Assembly: GCA_008330645.1 (NCBI GenBank) | Contig: VLTN01000103.1 | Span: forward strand, 1-58,130 | From: Cafeteria roenbergensis | Taxonomy: Eukaryota > Sar > Bigyra > Bicosoecida > Cafeteriaceae | Direction of reading: 5' to 3' | DNA: 58,130 nucleotides | In this document: positions 23,262 through 32,253 of the stretch, one piece after another | Layout: every line of letters begins with the position of its first letter | How positions within the stretch are numbered: position 1 is the first letter of the stretch | The notes under the pieces: generated by a model | The model's input: only the letters and a program-made list of their open reading frames with translations | Told to the model about the DNA's origin: nothing | Database searches by the model: none | Translations under genes and position numbers: made by a program

Positions 23262-25544
23262 TCAGAGGTCGCCGTGGCATGGGGGTGGACAAGCTCTGGC
23301 TGTCGACTCGGGAGCACCGCTCTCGGCGTCTTCACAAGCAGCCCCCAAGGCAATGGCGTATCGGCCGAGCTCGGGGGCAGGCGCAGCACCATCGGTGCTT
23401 TGGCTTGCTGTCGCAGAGTGCGGCTCTCCCTCGTCGTGCCGGGCAGCTGCAGCAGCTTGTCTCTGCACGTCTTCTAGGCGGCGCCGACGACCGGCCTCGA
23501 CTCGCCGAGCTTCTCGATCCGCGAGGCCCCAGCAGCACTGGGCTGCAAGCCAGTTGCAGCAGGCACCTCCCGACTCGCCGTATCGGTTCCCTTGGCTGCT
23601 GTCAGCCTGCGCTGCACGCTCAGCATCTCTCTGAGCAGTTCGAAACGCTTGCACGTTTGCGGCTGATGCGGCAACAGCTGCAGCAGATCCCAGCCCCACC
23701 GGGAATGGTGTCCCGCCGAGAGCCACTGGGTCACCCGAGTCGTCTCGCGTATCGTCAGCGTCGCGAGCTGGCGAACTCCAGTCCTCAGTAGACACGCTGG
23801 AGATGCAGCGCAAGCACCATCGCTCAGAGCACTTGATGTGCGAGGCAGGATTGGTGGAGCGGGTGCTCTGGAGAACCGCAGCGCAGAACAGGAGCGAGAG
23901 CACCGCGGCCGTCACTGCAAGATCGCGAACCGACTGAACGAGGACCATGGCAGGGCTCCCTGCCTCGGTCACGGTGCCACGCTCGAACTGGAGAGGCAAG
24001 CCAAAGGGCGCCATCATGCCGCCTAGCGCCTTGGCGCCAGGCGTGTCTGCGGCCACGCCAGGCAATGCCAGGAACTCCAAGTGGCTACGTCGAGGCAGCA
24101 CTAGCAGGATTTCCAAGGCGCTTCCGGCAACCACAGCTGCCAGAACCGACGAGCAGGCCAGCACTGAAGCCAAGGCAAACGCCCAGCAACGAAAGCAGCG
24201 GAACGCTCCACCCTCCTTGATGTTGCAAAACGCTGGAAGTAGCATCGCCGCGAACGCCACGCTTGACAGCTCCACTTGTGTCCACATCTCGTTGCTAACC
24301 ACCTGCGAATCCAATGCGGCACCAGGCAGCACCGTTGCGCTCAGATCCGGAGAGGCCGGAACGCTTCCATTCGAACGTGTGTGAAGCGCCAGGCGCCGGG
24401 GCGAATCCGCTTGATAGCAGTCCTGCATGGAGTACCAGAGCGCCAGTGGTGCACCCGACGTCGTGGACACACACGCGCGCCCCCCGCTGACGTTGTAGTG
24501 GACTGAAATGTCGACGTTGGGTTCACCCGGTATGCCGCCTCGGAGTGGCAGGACACCAGAAATGGCAACGACAGGACTCTGTGCAGCGTGAATCCCTGAG
24601 ACGATGACGGCAACGTGAAGGCATGCCAGGGGAAGGAAGCAGCCACAACGGACCCAAAAGGCAAATGCCGGTACCATGCTGCCAATGGAAGTCTTGGACG
24701 GGTCTGGCTTGAAGTTGCAGGCGTCATTGAGACCCCGCTTGGTGGCGTACTGGCACGAGTCGCCGCATATGCCAAAACCTTCGCTTCCCTCGCGGGTGCA
24801 ACGTTTGCACTCGACGGGGCAGAGTCGCGGGGCGCCCCTTCCCTCGCACATGGTCTGGGAGACGATCAGGAGAAACAAGACGGCGCTGAGGCTCATTGGG
24901 ACAATCGCGTCGTGCTGCAGCCACGAGGACTGGCCAGTGAAGCTGCAGGCGTGACTGCGGCTCGGCTGTAGCACGCGCTCGTAGTCGGCCCAGGCACCAA
25001 TGTTATTGAGCCAGAAGAGAGGGCTGCTAAGCACGGGCGCCCAAACATTGGCTCCTACGATGCTGGCGACCCAGGCAGTCAAGACACACACGAGGGTGAG
25101 CCTAGCAACCGCCACTGCGAGGATAGTGCTCTCTGGGTGGGTCATTCCCATCATGCGCGTGGCAAGCACGCCCAAACCGGAGAAGAGCGGGATGTACCCC
25201 AGATGGGTGAGCGCGACGAGAGTCCCAAGCAGCGACTGCCCAGGCATGTCACTGACCTGAGAAGCCGCCCGGGCGACAGCGTGCTGCCCATAAGGAAGCA
25301 CGTTCTGGAGGTTGGTCGGCGTTGCGTACGGGTACCGGATGCACACGTTGGAGCTCGGGGTGGTAGCTTGGGGCTTGCCAGTGATGTTTCTGGTTGCCCC
25401 GCTCCACTCGATGCAGAGGAGGTCGGGCAAAAATTGGATGCCCGCGACGCCCTGCCCAGCCCCAGCGCAGTCTATGGCAACGTTTGCAAAGCCACTGGTG
25501 GCAGCCATCGACGCCATAACTGCCGCAGCAAGGCTGCACGACAC
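23262..25544 (-). CDS. Multi-pass membrane protein, tandem family member 1 (760 aa from exon shown)
   Basis: The main exon runs leftward from a 3' splice site (CCCCGCAG, exon from 25544) to the stop at 23262; a short upstream first exon is not located. The product begins VSCSLAAAVMASMAATSGF, the first membrane helix, followed by an extracytoplasmic loop with paired Cys and the family motif NVLPYGQHAVARAA. About eight helices are predicted in two similar halves. The second half has GGRACVSTTSGAPLALWYS, MQDC, SPRRLAL, a conserved Asn-Gly-Ser/Pro stretch and the cytoplasmic motif NIKEGGAFRCFRCW. A long polar, helical C-terminal tail (about 200 residues, Arg/Ala/Glu-rich) follows. I do not recognise the family. 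It heads a tandem array of four paralogues on this strand and is bracketed by inverted repeats (copies B and C). Confidence 0.65.
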   Translation of the reverse strand: MSCSLAAAVMASMAATSGFANVAIDCAGAGQGVAGIQFLPDLLCIEWSGATRNITGKPQATTPSSNVCIRYPYATPTNLQNVLPYGQHAVARAASQVSDMPGQSLLGTLVALTHLGYIPLFSGLGVLATRMMGMTHPESTILAVAVARLTLVCVLTAWVASIVGANVWAPVLSSPLFWLNNIGAWADYERVLQPSRSHACSFTGQSSWLQHDAIVPMSLSAVLFLLIVSQTMCEGRGAPRLCPVECKRCTREGSEGFGICGDSCQYATKRGLNDACNFKPDPSKTSIGSMVPAFAFWVRCGCFLPLACLHVAVIVSGIHAAQSPVVAISGVLPLRGGIPGEPNVDISVHYNVSGGRACVSTTSGAPLALWYSMQDCYQADSPRRLALHTRSNGSVPASPDLSATVLPGAALDSQVVSNEMWTQVELSSVAFAAMLLPAFCNIKEGGAFRCFRCWAFALASVLACSSVLAAVVAGSALEILLVLPRRSHLEFLALPGVAADTPGAKALGGMMAPFGLPLQFERGTVTEAGSPAMVLVQSVRDLAVTAAVLSLLFCAAVLQSTRSTNPASHIKCSERWCLRCISSVSTEDWSSPARDADDTRDDSGDPVALGGTPFPVGLGSAAAVAASAANVQAFRTAQRDAERAAQADSSQGNRYGESGGACCNWLAAQCCWGLADREARRVEAGRRRRLEDVQRQAAAAARHDEGEPHSATASQSTDGAAPAPELGRYAIALGAACEDAESGAPESTARACPPPCHGDL

Positions 25545-26922
25545 CTGCGGGGACCCGGGTGTGCCCAGAGCGACACAGTTCACGGAAGGCAGCGCCGTCT
25601 GTCCGTTCGAGTGTTGATCAAAGTGAACACTGGAAACAAGGACCGCATGCCAGCGCTGTGGACTGCCCTGCTTTCGGACATGGCCCAGCTTGGACCACGC
25701 AGAGCGCAGTCAGATGATGCAATCGCGGTTTGCCGGGGCACTGGCGAGAGCGGGCGAGCTGGACTCGGGCGGGCAGCGTTCTGCGAAGCGGCGCGGATCC
25801 CAACTGCCGGCTTCGCTGGCCTCTCATGCACGCAGATTCCCTCACGATTGCTAGCACGGTGAGCAAGGACGCGCCCGACGGCCTCTTCCACGGCTGCATG
25901 GCGACTGGGTAGTTGGTGGGGAGGCGCAGCAAGGTCTGCTTTGTGGAGCAAGTGGATGACGAGCCGGCCTTGCAACCCATCTCTGGCGACGTTGGCAAGC
26001 TGCTCTGCCATTCAGCATGGCCGAAGTTGCGGCTGCCAGAACGGCTCTGTCTCCACATCATCAGACTGACCCGCATAGACGCAGTCAGTTTTGCCGTGCT
26101 GAGGCAGCCGACGCTGGGTGGCGACGCATTGAGTTCGGAATCCGGCTGGGTTCATATTTGTCCGCAGACGTAGATTCCGCCCCGACAAGACAGACTTGCC
26201 ACCTGACATCGTCTCGACACTCTCTTGGGCCACGCGGCTTCCTCACAGCGTGCTGGGGGTGCCCCCGGCGTGACCCAGAGGGTCCCGAGCTCAAGTCTAC
26301 CTGCCCGCGTCGGCGGCCAAGACTTGCAGCTCTCCGGCAAGGCGCGCGCAGCGTGCGCCCCGCCTTGCCTTGCGTGCCGTGCGCACGTTCGCACAGCACT
26401 CCAGGGCCCGTCGCGGTCGGCTGTGGGGTTGTGCGAGAGAGCAAAGCCGCATTCGTGACCCGCCCGCCCACCCAGCGGGTGCAGTCTCCGAGCAAGGAAC
26501 CGCCACTCCGCAGCCCGCTGGCGCCGGACACTTGTCAGGTGCCCATTTGGCCACTGCCTGATGCATGTCTACGATTCCCAACGATCACACGCACCAAGGC
26601 TAGCCGCAGGCGATGTCGGACTTGCCTTTGACAACCATCCATTGCGCGCCGGTCACAGTGCTGTGCCCGCCCCGTAGTCTCAAGCGCCGCAAGGTCAAAC
26701 CATCCAGGCGCTGGCTGTAACGTTGCACTGGTACAGCTGCCGTGGCCATTGAGCTTCGGGTTGACTCTGTTTTCTCGGTGGCGGAGCCACCGCAGCTCCC
26801 AGCATGGTCGCCAGGCCGCCACCCACCAGGCCCGCCCCAGGGCAGCGCCGGACCCTGCTACAGGCGTCACACGGACGCGCGGCGGATTGTCGACGCGGAG
26901 CAATTCGCCCGGCGGAGGCCGA
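25545..26922. other. Intergenic region holding upstream exon space and inverted repeat copy C
   Basis: The first exon of the gene at 23262-25544 must lie in the left part, but no single ATG exon could be chosen with confidence. The right part holds repeat copy C (26195-26620, inverted relative to copy B). A segment with GGCTGGGTTCATATTTGTC near 26145 matches part of the MITE-like element near 22792. No further gene is supported. Confidence 0.45.
26195..26620 (-). repeat. Dispersed host repeat, copy C
   Basis: Read on the minus strand this has the same two end blocks as copy B in the same order, with a different 200-base interior in place of the MITE-like element. Shared cores include GTGTCCGGCGCCAGCGGG and AAGAGAGTGTCGAGACGATG. 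With copy B it forms an inverted pair about 3 kb apart around family member 1. Confidence 0.6.
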
Positions 26923-28617
26923 TCACGCGCCTGCGCCGCTAGGTCTGTCTCGCGCGCCTTCGCGCGAAACGACGGCTGCTGCGCGGCTGCCCAGTCGCAG
27001 GCCGAGCAGGACGAACACAGCCGTCGGCACACTCCACAGCGCAATGATCAGTGCGTTTGCCAAAACGGGACTGAAAAGCCCCACCCCGTCCACGTGTGTC
27101 TCAGAAATGGCTGCAGGCTGGCAATGCAGCGGAAAGCCGAAGGGACTCACAAGGCCGGACTCCACGGGCCGGTCGCTGGCCGAGCGACTCTCCAAGTCGG
27201 GCAGCATCCCTTCAGCAAAGATGGCAGTGCGCATCGCGTCTCGCTCAATCGCGGCGAGAGCGAAGAACACCGGCGAGCATGTACCAGCCACAGCCAGAGC
27301 AATCGCTGCAACTGGCCCCCACCATCGAAACAAGCGGTACGCAAGCCCGCCCTCCATGTTACACAGGGCAAGGGCGAGGGTGGCAGCCAACGCGACAGCC
27401 GCGCTTGCCGTGAAGGCCGCAAGAAGCGGCTGCGCGGCGTGCGCGCTGGCAGTCGCCACAGGCAGCACGACGTTGCTGATGTCCCTCTCTGTGGGCAACG
27501 TGCCGTTGGCTGGCGACAGCAAGACGAGACGGCGTGGCTGACTCCAGACGAAGCAGTCGCTGGTCGCAAAATCCAACGCCGCAGCGGCTCCGCTGGTCGT
27601 GGTCACGCAAGCCTGCTCGCTCCACGCAGAGTATGTGGCATCCGCCCCACAAACAGACCCTTTGACTCTGAGGACCGGGGACACGGATGAAACCACCCCG
27701 GCAATGACACTTAGAGCGAGAGGCCACAGCGCAAGCCAGGCGAAGGTGCGGACGCACGGCTGGACGTGCATGTCGAGCAGAGCGTCGCTCGTCTCTCGGT
27801 TGCGCCTGTTGCAGAGATGCTGGTGGAGCGAGTCCGTGGTAAACCTCCGCACAGGAATTCTCGCCGGCGCGCAGCACCCCACTGCGTTGCCATCAGGCTG
27901 CTCGAACAGCGCTTGGCCGCGAATGACCCATTCGCAGGTGCAGAAGCACAGTCCGGTGTCGACGCCAGTGCTCAATGCATATACAAGGACGAGCTCGACA
28001 GCGAGGCAGACCGCTGCCGCGAGCTCAAGACCTTGGTAGGCGTGGCCGATTGAGCAGCTCGCCGCCATTTCGGGATCGAGCACCTGTTCGAAGCTCTGCC
28101 ACTCTCCAGGCTGGCTCAGCCAGGCTGGCACCCCTCCCGCAAGCACGGCGATAGCTGCTGCGAGAGGAAGCACCAACCCTACAGCTCCCGCGGCTGCCAT
28201 GACCAGCTGTCGCCTGTTGTGGACTTGCCAACCTGACCACGCACGAGTCAGCCACGCAACGGCCAGCATGATCGAGGGGACGGCACCAAGAACGACGACA
28301 GCCCACAACGCGCGCAAAGAACTCTCGCCTGGAACGCCGCGCATCGCCTTCGCTAGCGCGGCGAGGGCGTGGACCCCGTACGGCAGCTGTCGGAGTCGTG
28401 ATCTGCTCTCTGCCGCTTCGGCCCAGGTCAGGCAGGTCTGGCCGCCCCCTGCTGCACCCGATGCAGCTTGGAGGTTGCTCTCAAAGCACAAGCCCCCAAG
28501 CCCGATGGCCACGTCGACGCGCTGGGGCTGGCGGCCCTTGCACTCCACCCAAGCCACGCCAACAACACTCCCAAACGTGAACATGGCAATGACCGCAGCG
28601 GCAAGAGACAGGAGCAC
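26923..28617 (-). CDS. Multi-pass membrane protein, tandem family member 2 (564 aa from exon shown)
   Basis: The exon starts at 28617 just after a CTGCTCGCAG acceptor, with VLLSLAAAVIAMFTFGSVVG as first helix, and stops at 26923. It shares the family plan: a loop ending RQLPYGVHALAALAKAMRG, two helices, a loop with SFEQVLDPEMAASCS, then a Cys-rich cytoplasmic segment (CFCTCEW, CCAPARIP), and a second half with EQACVTTTSGAAAALDF, SDCFVWSQPRRLVLL, NGTLP and NMEGGLAYRLFRWWG. It is the shortest member and lacks the long coiled tail, ending soon after the last helix in RPSGAGA. The central Cys-rich loop differs from members 3 and 4, so the paralogue is older or under different constraint. Its function is unknown. 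Confidence 0.65.
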   Translation of the reverse strand: MLLSLAAAVIAMFTFGSVVGVAWVECKGRQPQRVDVAIGLGGLCFESNLQAASGAAGGGQTCLTWAEAAESRSRLRQLPYGVHALAALAKAMRGVPGESSLRALWAVVVLGAVPSIMLAVAWLTRAWSGWQVHNRRQLVMAAAGAVGLVLPLAAAIAVLAGGVPAWLSQPGEWQSFEQVLDPEMAASCSIGHAYQGLELAAAVCLAVELVLVYALSTGVDTGLCFCTCEWVIRGQALFEQPDGNAVGCCAPARIPVRRFTTDSLHQHLCNRRNRETSDALLDMHVQPCVRTFAWLALWPLALSVIAGVVSSVSPVLRVKGSVCGADATYSAWSEQACVTTTSGAAAALDFATSDCFVWSQPRRLVLLSPANGTLPTERDISNVVLPVATASAHAAQPLLAAFTASAAVALAATLALALCNMEGGLAYRLFRWWGPVAAIALAVAGTCSPVFFALAAIERDAMRTAIFAEGMLPDLESRSASDRPVESGLVSPFGFPLHCQPAAISETHVDGVGLFSPVLANALIIALWSVPTAVFVLLGLRLGSRAAAVVSREGARDRPSGAGA

Positions 28618-29186
28618 CTGCGAGCAGCGCGGTGCGCACCAGCAGGCATGCGAGCTCCGGTTGTCTGCTTTGGGACACGTGGCGCGACGAGATTCTGGTC
28701 ATGCTTTGCGCCGCGGGGAGACGCGGCTCAGGTCGAGCCAGCAGCAAGTTCGTGGTCCCTTGGGAACGCCGACGCTGCCCAGTGCAACAGCCCCCTCACC
28801 ATATCCAAGTGGAACGCAGTGCTGTGGCCGCTCGGGGGCGGCGCCCCTCCGTTGCTTTCGCCCCGGGCCTCGCGAGCCGGGGTCGTCGTGTGCCTTTTGC
28901 TTTGCTCGTGGGTGGCTCTGCCGCGCCGCCGGCTCAACGGGGACTCTGCCCCATCCCACGGCTCGCGGCAGCATGCGCACAACGCTTGGTCCAAGTACGA
29001 GGCTCTCGGAATCAGTAGCTTTCTCCGTGTTGCACGGGAATCGGCACTCAATCGCGCTTCGCAGCCGCGGGCACGCGCCAAGGAAGTACAACCAACTGGC
29101 GCGCGTCAGAGCAAAATTGCTGCCCGTTGTGCCAGTGCCCCCTCCCCCCCCGCCCCCAAACGAAGGCCGGCGCACGGCAGTGATGC
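28618..29186. other. Intergenic region between tandem family members 2 and 3
   Basis: This should contain the first exon and promoter of member 2 and the 3' UTR of member 3. I cannot place an exon reliably. No repeat or RNA gene is visible. Confidence 0.4.
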
Positions 29187-31430
29187 CTACAAACTGTGCA
29201 GCCAGTCGTTGTGGGGCATTTCCGGCTCAGTCGGCCCAGCGGCCGCCCCTGGCGCGTGCAGGTGCTGGTCAACGTTGTTTGCGTGGAAGTCTGCGGGTGC
29301 CGAGGGCGCAGGCGGGGCTGCGGGCCCGTGGTCGGCCCCCAGCGAGAAAGTGGGGGCGGCCGCGGCTGCCTGGGCCGCCGCCCTATCGTTGGCTTCCCTC
29401 TTGGCAGCGGCGGCCGCGGCCGCAGCCTCCGCCTCCGCCTGCCGCCGGCGCCCCGCTTCAGCGTCGGCTCGCTCCTGGAGGGCCGCCCGCTGGCGCGCCG
29501 ACTCTGCTCGCTGCCTGGCTGCCTGCGCCCTGGATGCGGCAAGGCGCTCTGCAAAGGTGCCCGCCGCCCGTGGGGCCGGCGTGCCGGAGCTGGGGCGCGG
29601 CCCGCCGGGTCTTGCAGTCGCGCTGGGAGCCGCTGCAGCGGGTGTTGCAAGTAGCGGGTCGCGGGACTGCTCCCCCTCGCGCCGCGGCGTTGCTGACGCG
29701 GACGCAGGGTCGGACGCTGCGGCGCCCGCCTTCCCGTTCCGCACACCTCGAACCACGCACATGGCGAGCAGCCCCACCAGAACGGCCGACGCGATTGCAA
29801 GGCCCCTCGCCGCCTGCACCAGCCCCAAGGCCGGGGAGCCAGCTTCCACGTACACGGCCCAGCTGGTTCTCAGCGGCGGGCCGTACGGGTGCATTGTGTT
29901 GCCCAGCGCCTTGGCCGCAGGCGTGTCGTCGCTATACGGGCTGTCGAGCACTGATAGATACGGCATGCTGTTCATCGACTCGAGAGCGGCTTGTGCCTCG
30001 CTGGCAGTGGCCGCGCCGCCGATGGCCGCAGCGAGCATCGCCACTGCGGCCAAAACGCCCCAGCGGCGGAAGCAGCGGAACGCGCCGCCCTCGCGCACAT
30101 TGCAGCATGCGAAGAGCACCAGCGTGAATAGAACAATCGCAGTGAACGCTGTCTGGCTTGCCATCAGCGACGGCACCGACGTGGACACGCCCATCACTTG
30201 GGGCAGCACCACGTCGCTCACGTCCGGCAGCGTGGGCGCCGTGCTGTTGGCGGGGTTGAGCAGCGCCAGCCGGCGGGGCGTTCCCCGCTCCCAGCAGTCC
30301 TGCATATCGTAGCCGAAGGCGAGCGCCGCGCCACCGCCAGAGGTCACGCAGCCGACGCCGTTGTTGATGCTGTAGTACACCTGTGGGGCCGCGGCTGGCG
30401 CCGATCCGTCCGTTTGCCACAGCGAGATCTGGCCCTCGATTTCCAGCGCCGGCGCCTGCGCGGCCATGGCGCCGATGACCAGCGCCGCAATGTGCACGCC
30501 CACCAGGCAGGGCGACATGGCGCACACGCGCATCCAGTACGCCAGCGCCGGGTCCATGTGGGAGTTGGTCGTGGTCCGGTCTTCGTATGTGCAGAGCCCG
30601 GAGGCGCTGCGTCGAGGGCACTCGTTGTAGGTGTCGCCGCAGCAGCCGGGCTTGGCAGCGTTGGCGGACCGGCAGCACGGCGGTACAAGGCACAGAAACG
30701 CAATCTCGGCGTTGGAGAACCGGTGCGTGTCGTCTGTCCTGCAGCACGAGAGCATGAGACCGAGAACTCCGGCCACGGTCATGGGGATGAACAGGTAGAA
30801 TTGTAGCCACGGCGCATCGGTCTGGAGCGAGCACTCGTTGGCCAAGCTGCGGTCGTAAACGCCTGCGAATTCGTCCCAGTTCCAGCCGTCGTTAAGCAAG
30901 AACAGCGTGTCGCCCACCAAGGGTGCCACGATGGCGGAGCCAATCACCGACGCGACCCACGCCACAGTCATGCCAAGCGTCTCAATCCGGACGATCCAGC
31001 TTCGCTGCGCCTCGATCTCCTTGCGCGACGCGCGGCCGCAGAGTCTGAGCGTGGTGGTGAACAGCCAGCAAAACGCGGGCGCGTATCCGCCCAGGGCAAA
31101 GCCCAGCAGCCAGCCCAGGCTCGACCATCCGGGAATAGCCACGGTTTGCTCAGCGGCCATGGCCACAATGCGGCTGCCAAACGGAATAAAGTTGGCAAGT
31201 TCGCTGTGCGTCGACTCCGAGTACGAGAAGCACCGGTTCCCCGCGTCTGTGAACCCAGGCGTGGTGCTCGAATCCCCCATGTCCGACTGCACAGTGATGC
31301 ACACATTTTCGTGAGAAAAGGTCACCGTTCCGACGCCGAGGTCCGCAGCCGAGCAGTCGATAGTGACGGCGGCGAAGCCCAGCTGCAACGAGAGCGTCGC
31401 AACGATGGCCGTTGCCAGACCTGCCAAGGC
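29187..31430 (-). CDS. Multi-pass membrane protein, tandem family member 3 with coiled-coil tail (747 aa from exon shown)
   Basis: The exon begins at 31430 after a CCTTTCCGCAG acceptor (ALAGLATAIVATLSLQLGF, first helix) and stops at 29187. The first extracytoplasmic loop has Cys pairs and NFIPFGSRIVAMAAEQ; WNWDEFAGVYDRSLANECS is the second loop of half one. A Cys-rich cytoplasmic segment with CCRTDD, CCRSANAAKPGCCGDTYNE and RRSASGLCTYEDR leads to half two: GVGCVTSGGGAALAFGYD, MQDCWERGTPRRLALLNPAN and NVREGGAFRCFRRWG. After the last helix the tail is an Ala/Arg/Glu-rich coiled coil (about 29350-29560), then SLGADHGPAAPPAPSAPA and the ending PHNDWLHSL. The frame is open further upstream (to 31913), but the splice site and homology argue for the start used. 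Member 4 is its close copy. Confidence 0.7.
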   Translation of the reverse strand, partial: ALAGLATAIVATLSLQLGFAAVTIDCSAADLGVGTVTFSHENVCITVQSDMGDSSTTPGFTDAGNRCFSYSESTHSELANFIPFGSRIVAMAAEQTVAIPGWSSLGWLLGFALGGYAPAFCWLFTTTLRLCGRASRKEIEAQRSWIVRIETLGMTVAWVASVIGSAIVAPLVGDTLFLLNDGWNWDEFAGVYDRSLANECSLQTDAPWLQFYLFIPMTVAGVLGLMLSCCRTDDTHRFSNAEIAFLCLVPPCCRSANAAKPGCCGDTYNECPRRSASGLCTYEDRTTTNSHMDPALAYWMRVCAMSPCLVGVHIAALVIGAMAAQAPALEIEGQISLWQTDGSAPAAAPQVYYSINNGVGCVTSGGGAALAFGYDMQDCWERGTPRRLALLNPANSTAPTLPDVSDVVLPQVMGVSTSVPSLMASQTAFTAIVLFTLVLFACCNVREGGAFRCFRRWGVLAAVAMLAAAIGGAATASEAQAALESMNSMPYLSVLDSPYSDDTPAAKALGNTMHPYGPPLRTSWAVYVEAGSPALGLVQAARGLAIASAVLVGLLAMCVVRGVRNGKAGAAASDPASASATPRREGEQSRDPLLATPAAAAPSATARPGGPRPSSGTPAPRAAGTFAERLAASRAQAARQRAESARQRAALQERADAEAGRRRQAEAEAAAAAAAAKREANDRAAAQAAAAAPTFSLGADHGPAAPPAPSAPADFHANNVDQHLHAPGAAAGPTEPEMPHNDWLHSL

Positions 31431-32253
31431 CTGCGGAAAGGAAGGACGAGACACATTTGCACGCACACAAACACGTATTGCCCGTCGATGCGGTTGGCCA
31501 AAGCCAGCGACGGGGGCGGCGTGCGCGGGCAGCTCTTTGCCGCAGAGTGCCACCACAGCAGCCGCCAGCAGCTGCCAGGGGCTACCAACCACCCTCGGTC
31601 GCGCGTGGGGGGCGAGAATCAACTTTTCCTGCCGACCGGCATGCCTCGGACGCGGCCGGGTTCCCTGAAGGCGCCGCGAGACGGGGCCGATGCCGCTCGT
31701 TTCCGCGGGCTGCGTCCGAGAAAAAGCCTCTTGCCCTCGCTCCCGCCCAGCGCGCCCCGGCTGAACCCAGGCCACGCTCACGATGCAGCAATACGCTAGT
31801 GTGGAGCACCTGGCTGCGGCCGCGCTCATCAGGGACCGACCGCCCCCTCCGGAAATCGACTCCATCGCGCGCGAGTGCTGCGTTGCCAAATCGGAGTCTT
31901 TGGACATGAACACTCTTCTTGCAGCTCATCGCGGCCCGAGTTGGCGATGCAGAGCCCCGGCTGTTGTTTCAGTTGCGCAGGCAGAGATGTGGCGCGCCCG
32001 TCCTCCGAAGCCTGCGTGTGGGCACGGAGCTCAAGGCGTCAGTTGCACCCGCTGTGCCTGCGGCACAGGTGGGGGCAAACTCGGTTCGTCATTCGATGGT
32101 CCCTGGCGCGATTGCCACACCGCTTCTCGCAGCTGGGGGCAACGTGAAAAAACACACTCACACTTGCGCGCGCGGCCAATAAATATGGGATGTTGCGCCT
32201 GCAACCCCCCGCCCCCGCTCCGCCCACCGAGGGCCGGCGCACGGCAGCTGCGC
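31431..32253. other. Intergenic region between tandem family members 3 and 4
   Basis: It must hold exon 1 and the promoter of member 3. A candidate first exon is a minus-strand ATG near 31832 (MSAAAAR) followed by a GTGCTC-type donor, but the evidence is weak. The last 100 bases (32150-32253) include a short A+T-richer patch with AATAAATATG and no gene. Confidence 0.35.

Noticed and set aside
28199-30127. Long plus-strand open frame (642 codons) opposite the membrane-protein genes
   Set aside because: It is antisense to members 2 and 3, spans their intergenic region, has Arg/Pro/Ala-biased random composition and no motif. Such frames are expected opposite G+C-rich genes.
31430-31913. N-terminal extension of family member 3 to an ATG at 31913
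   Set aside because: The extension has no counterpart in the other three members, and a good 3' splice site lies exactly at the start of the shared first membrane helix.
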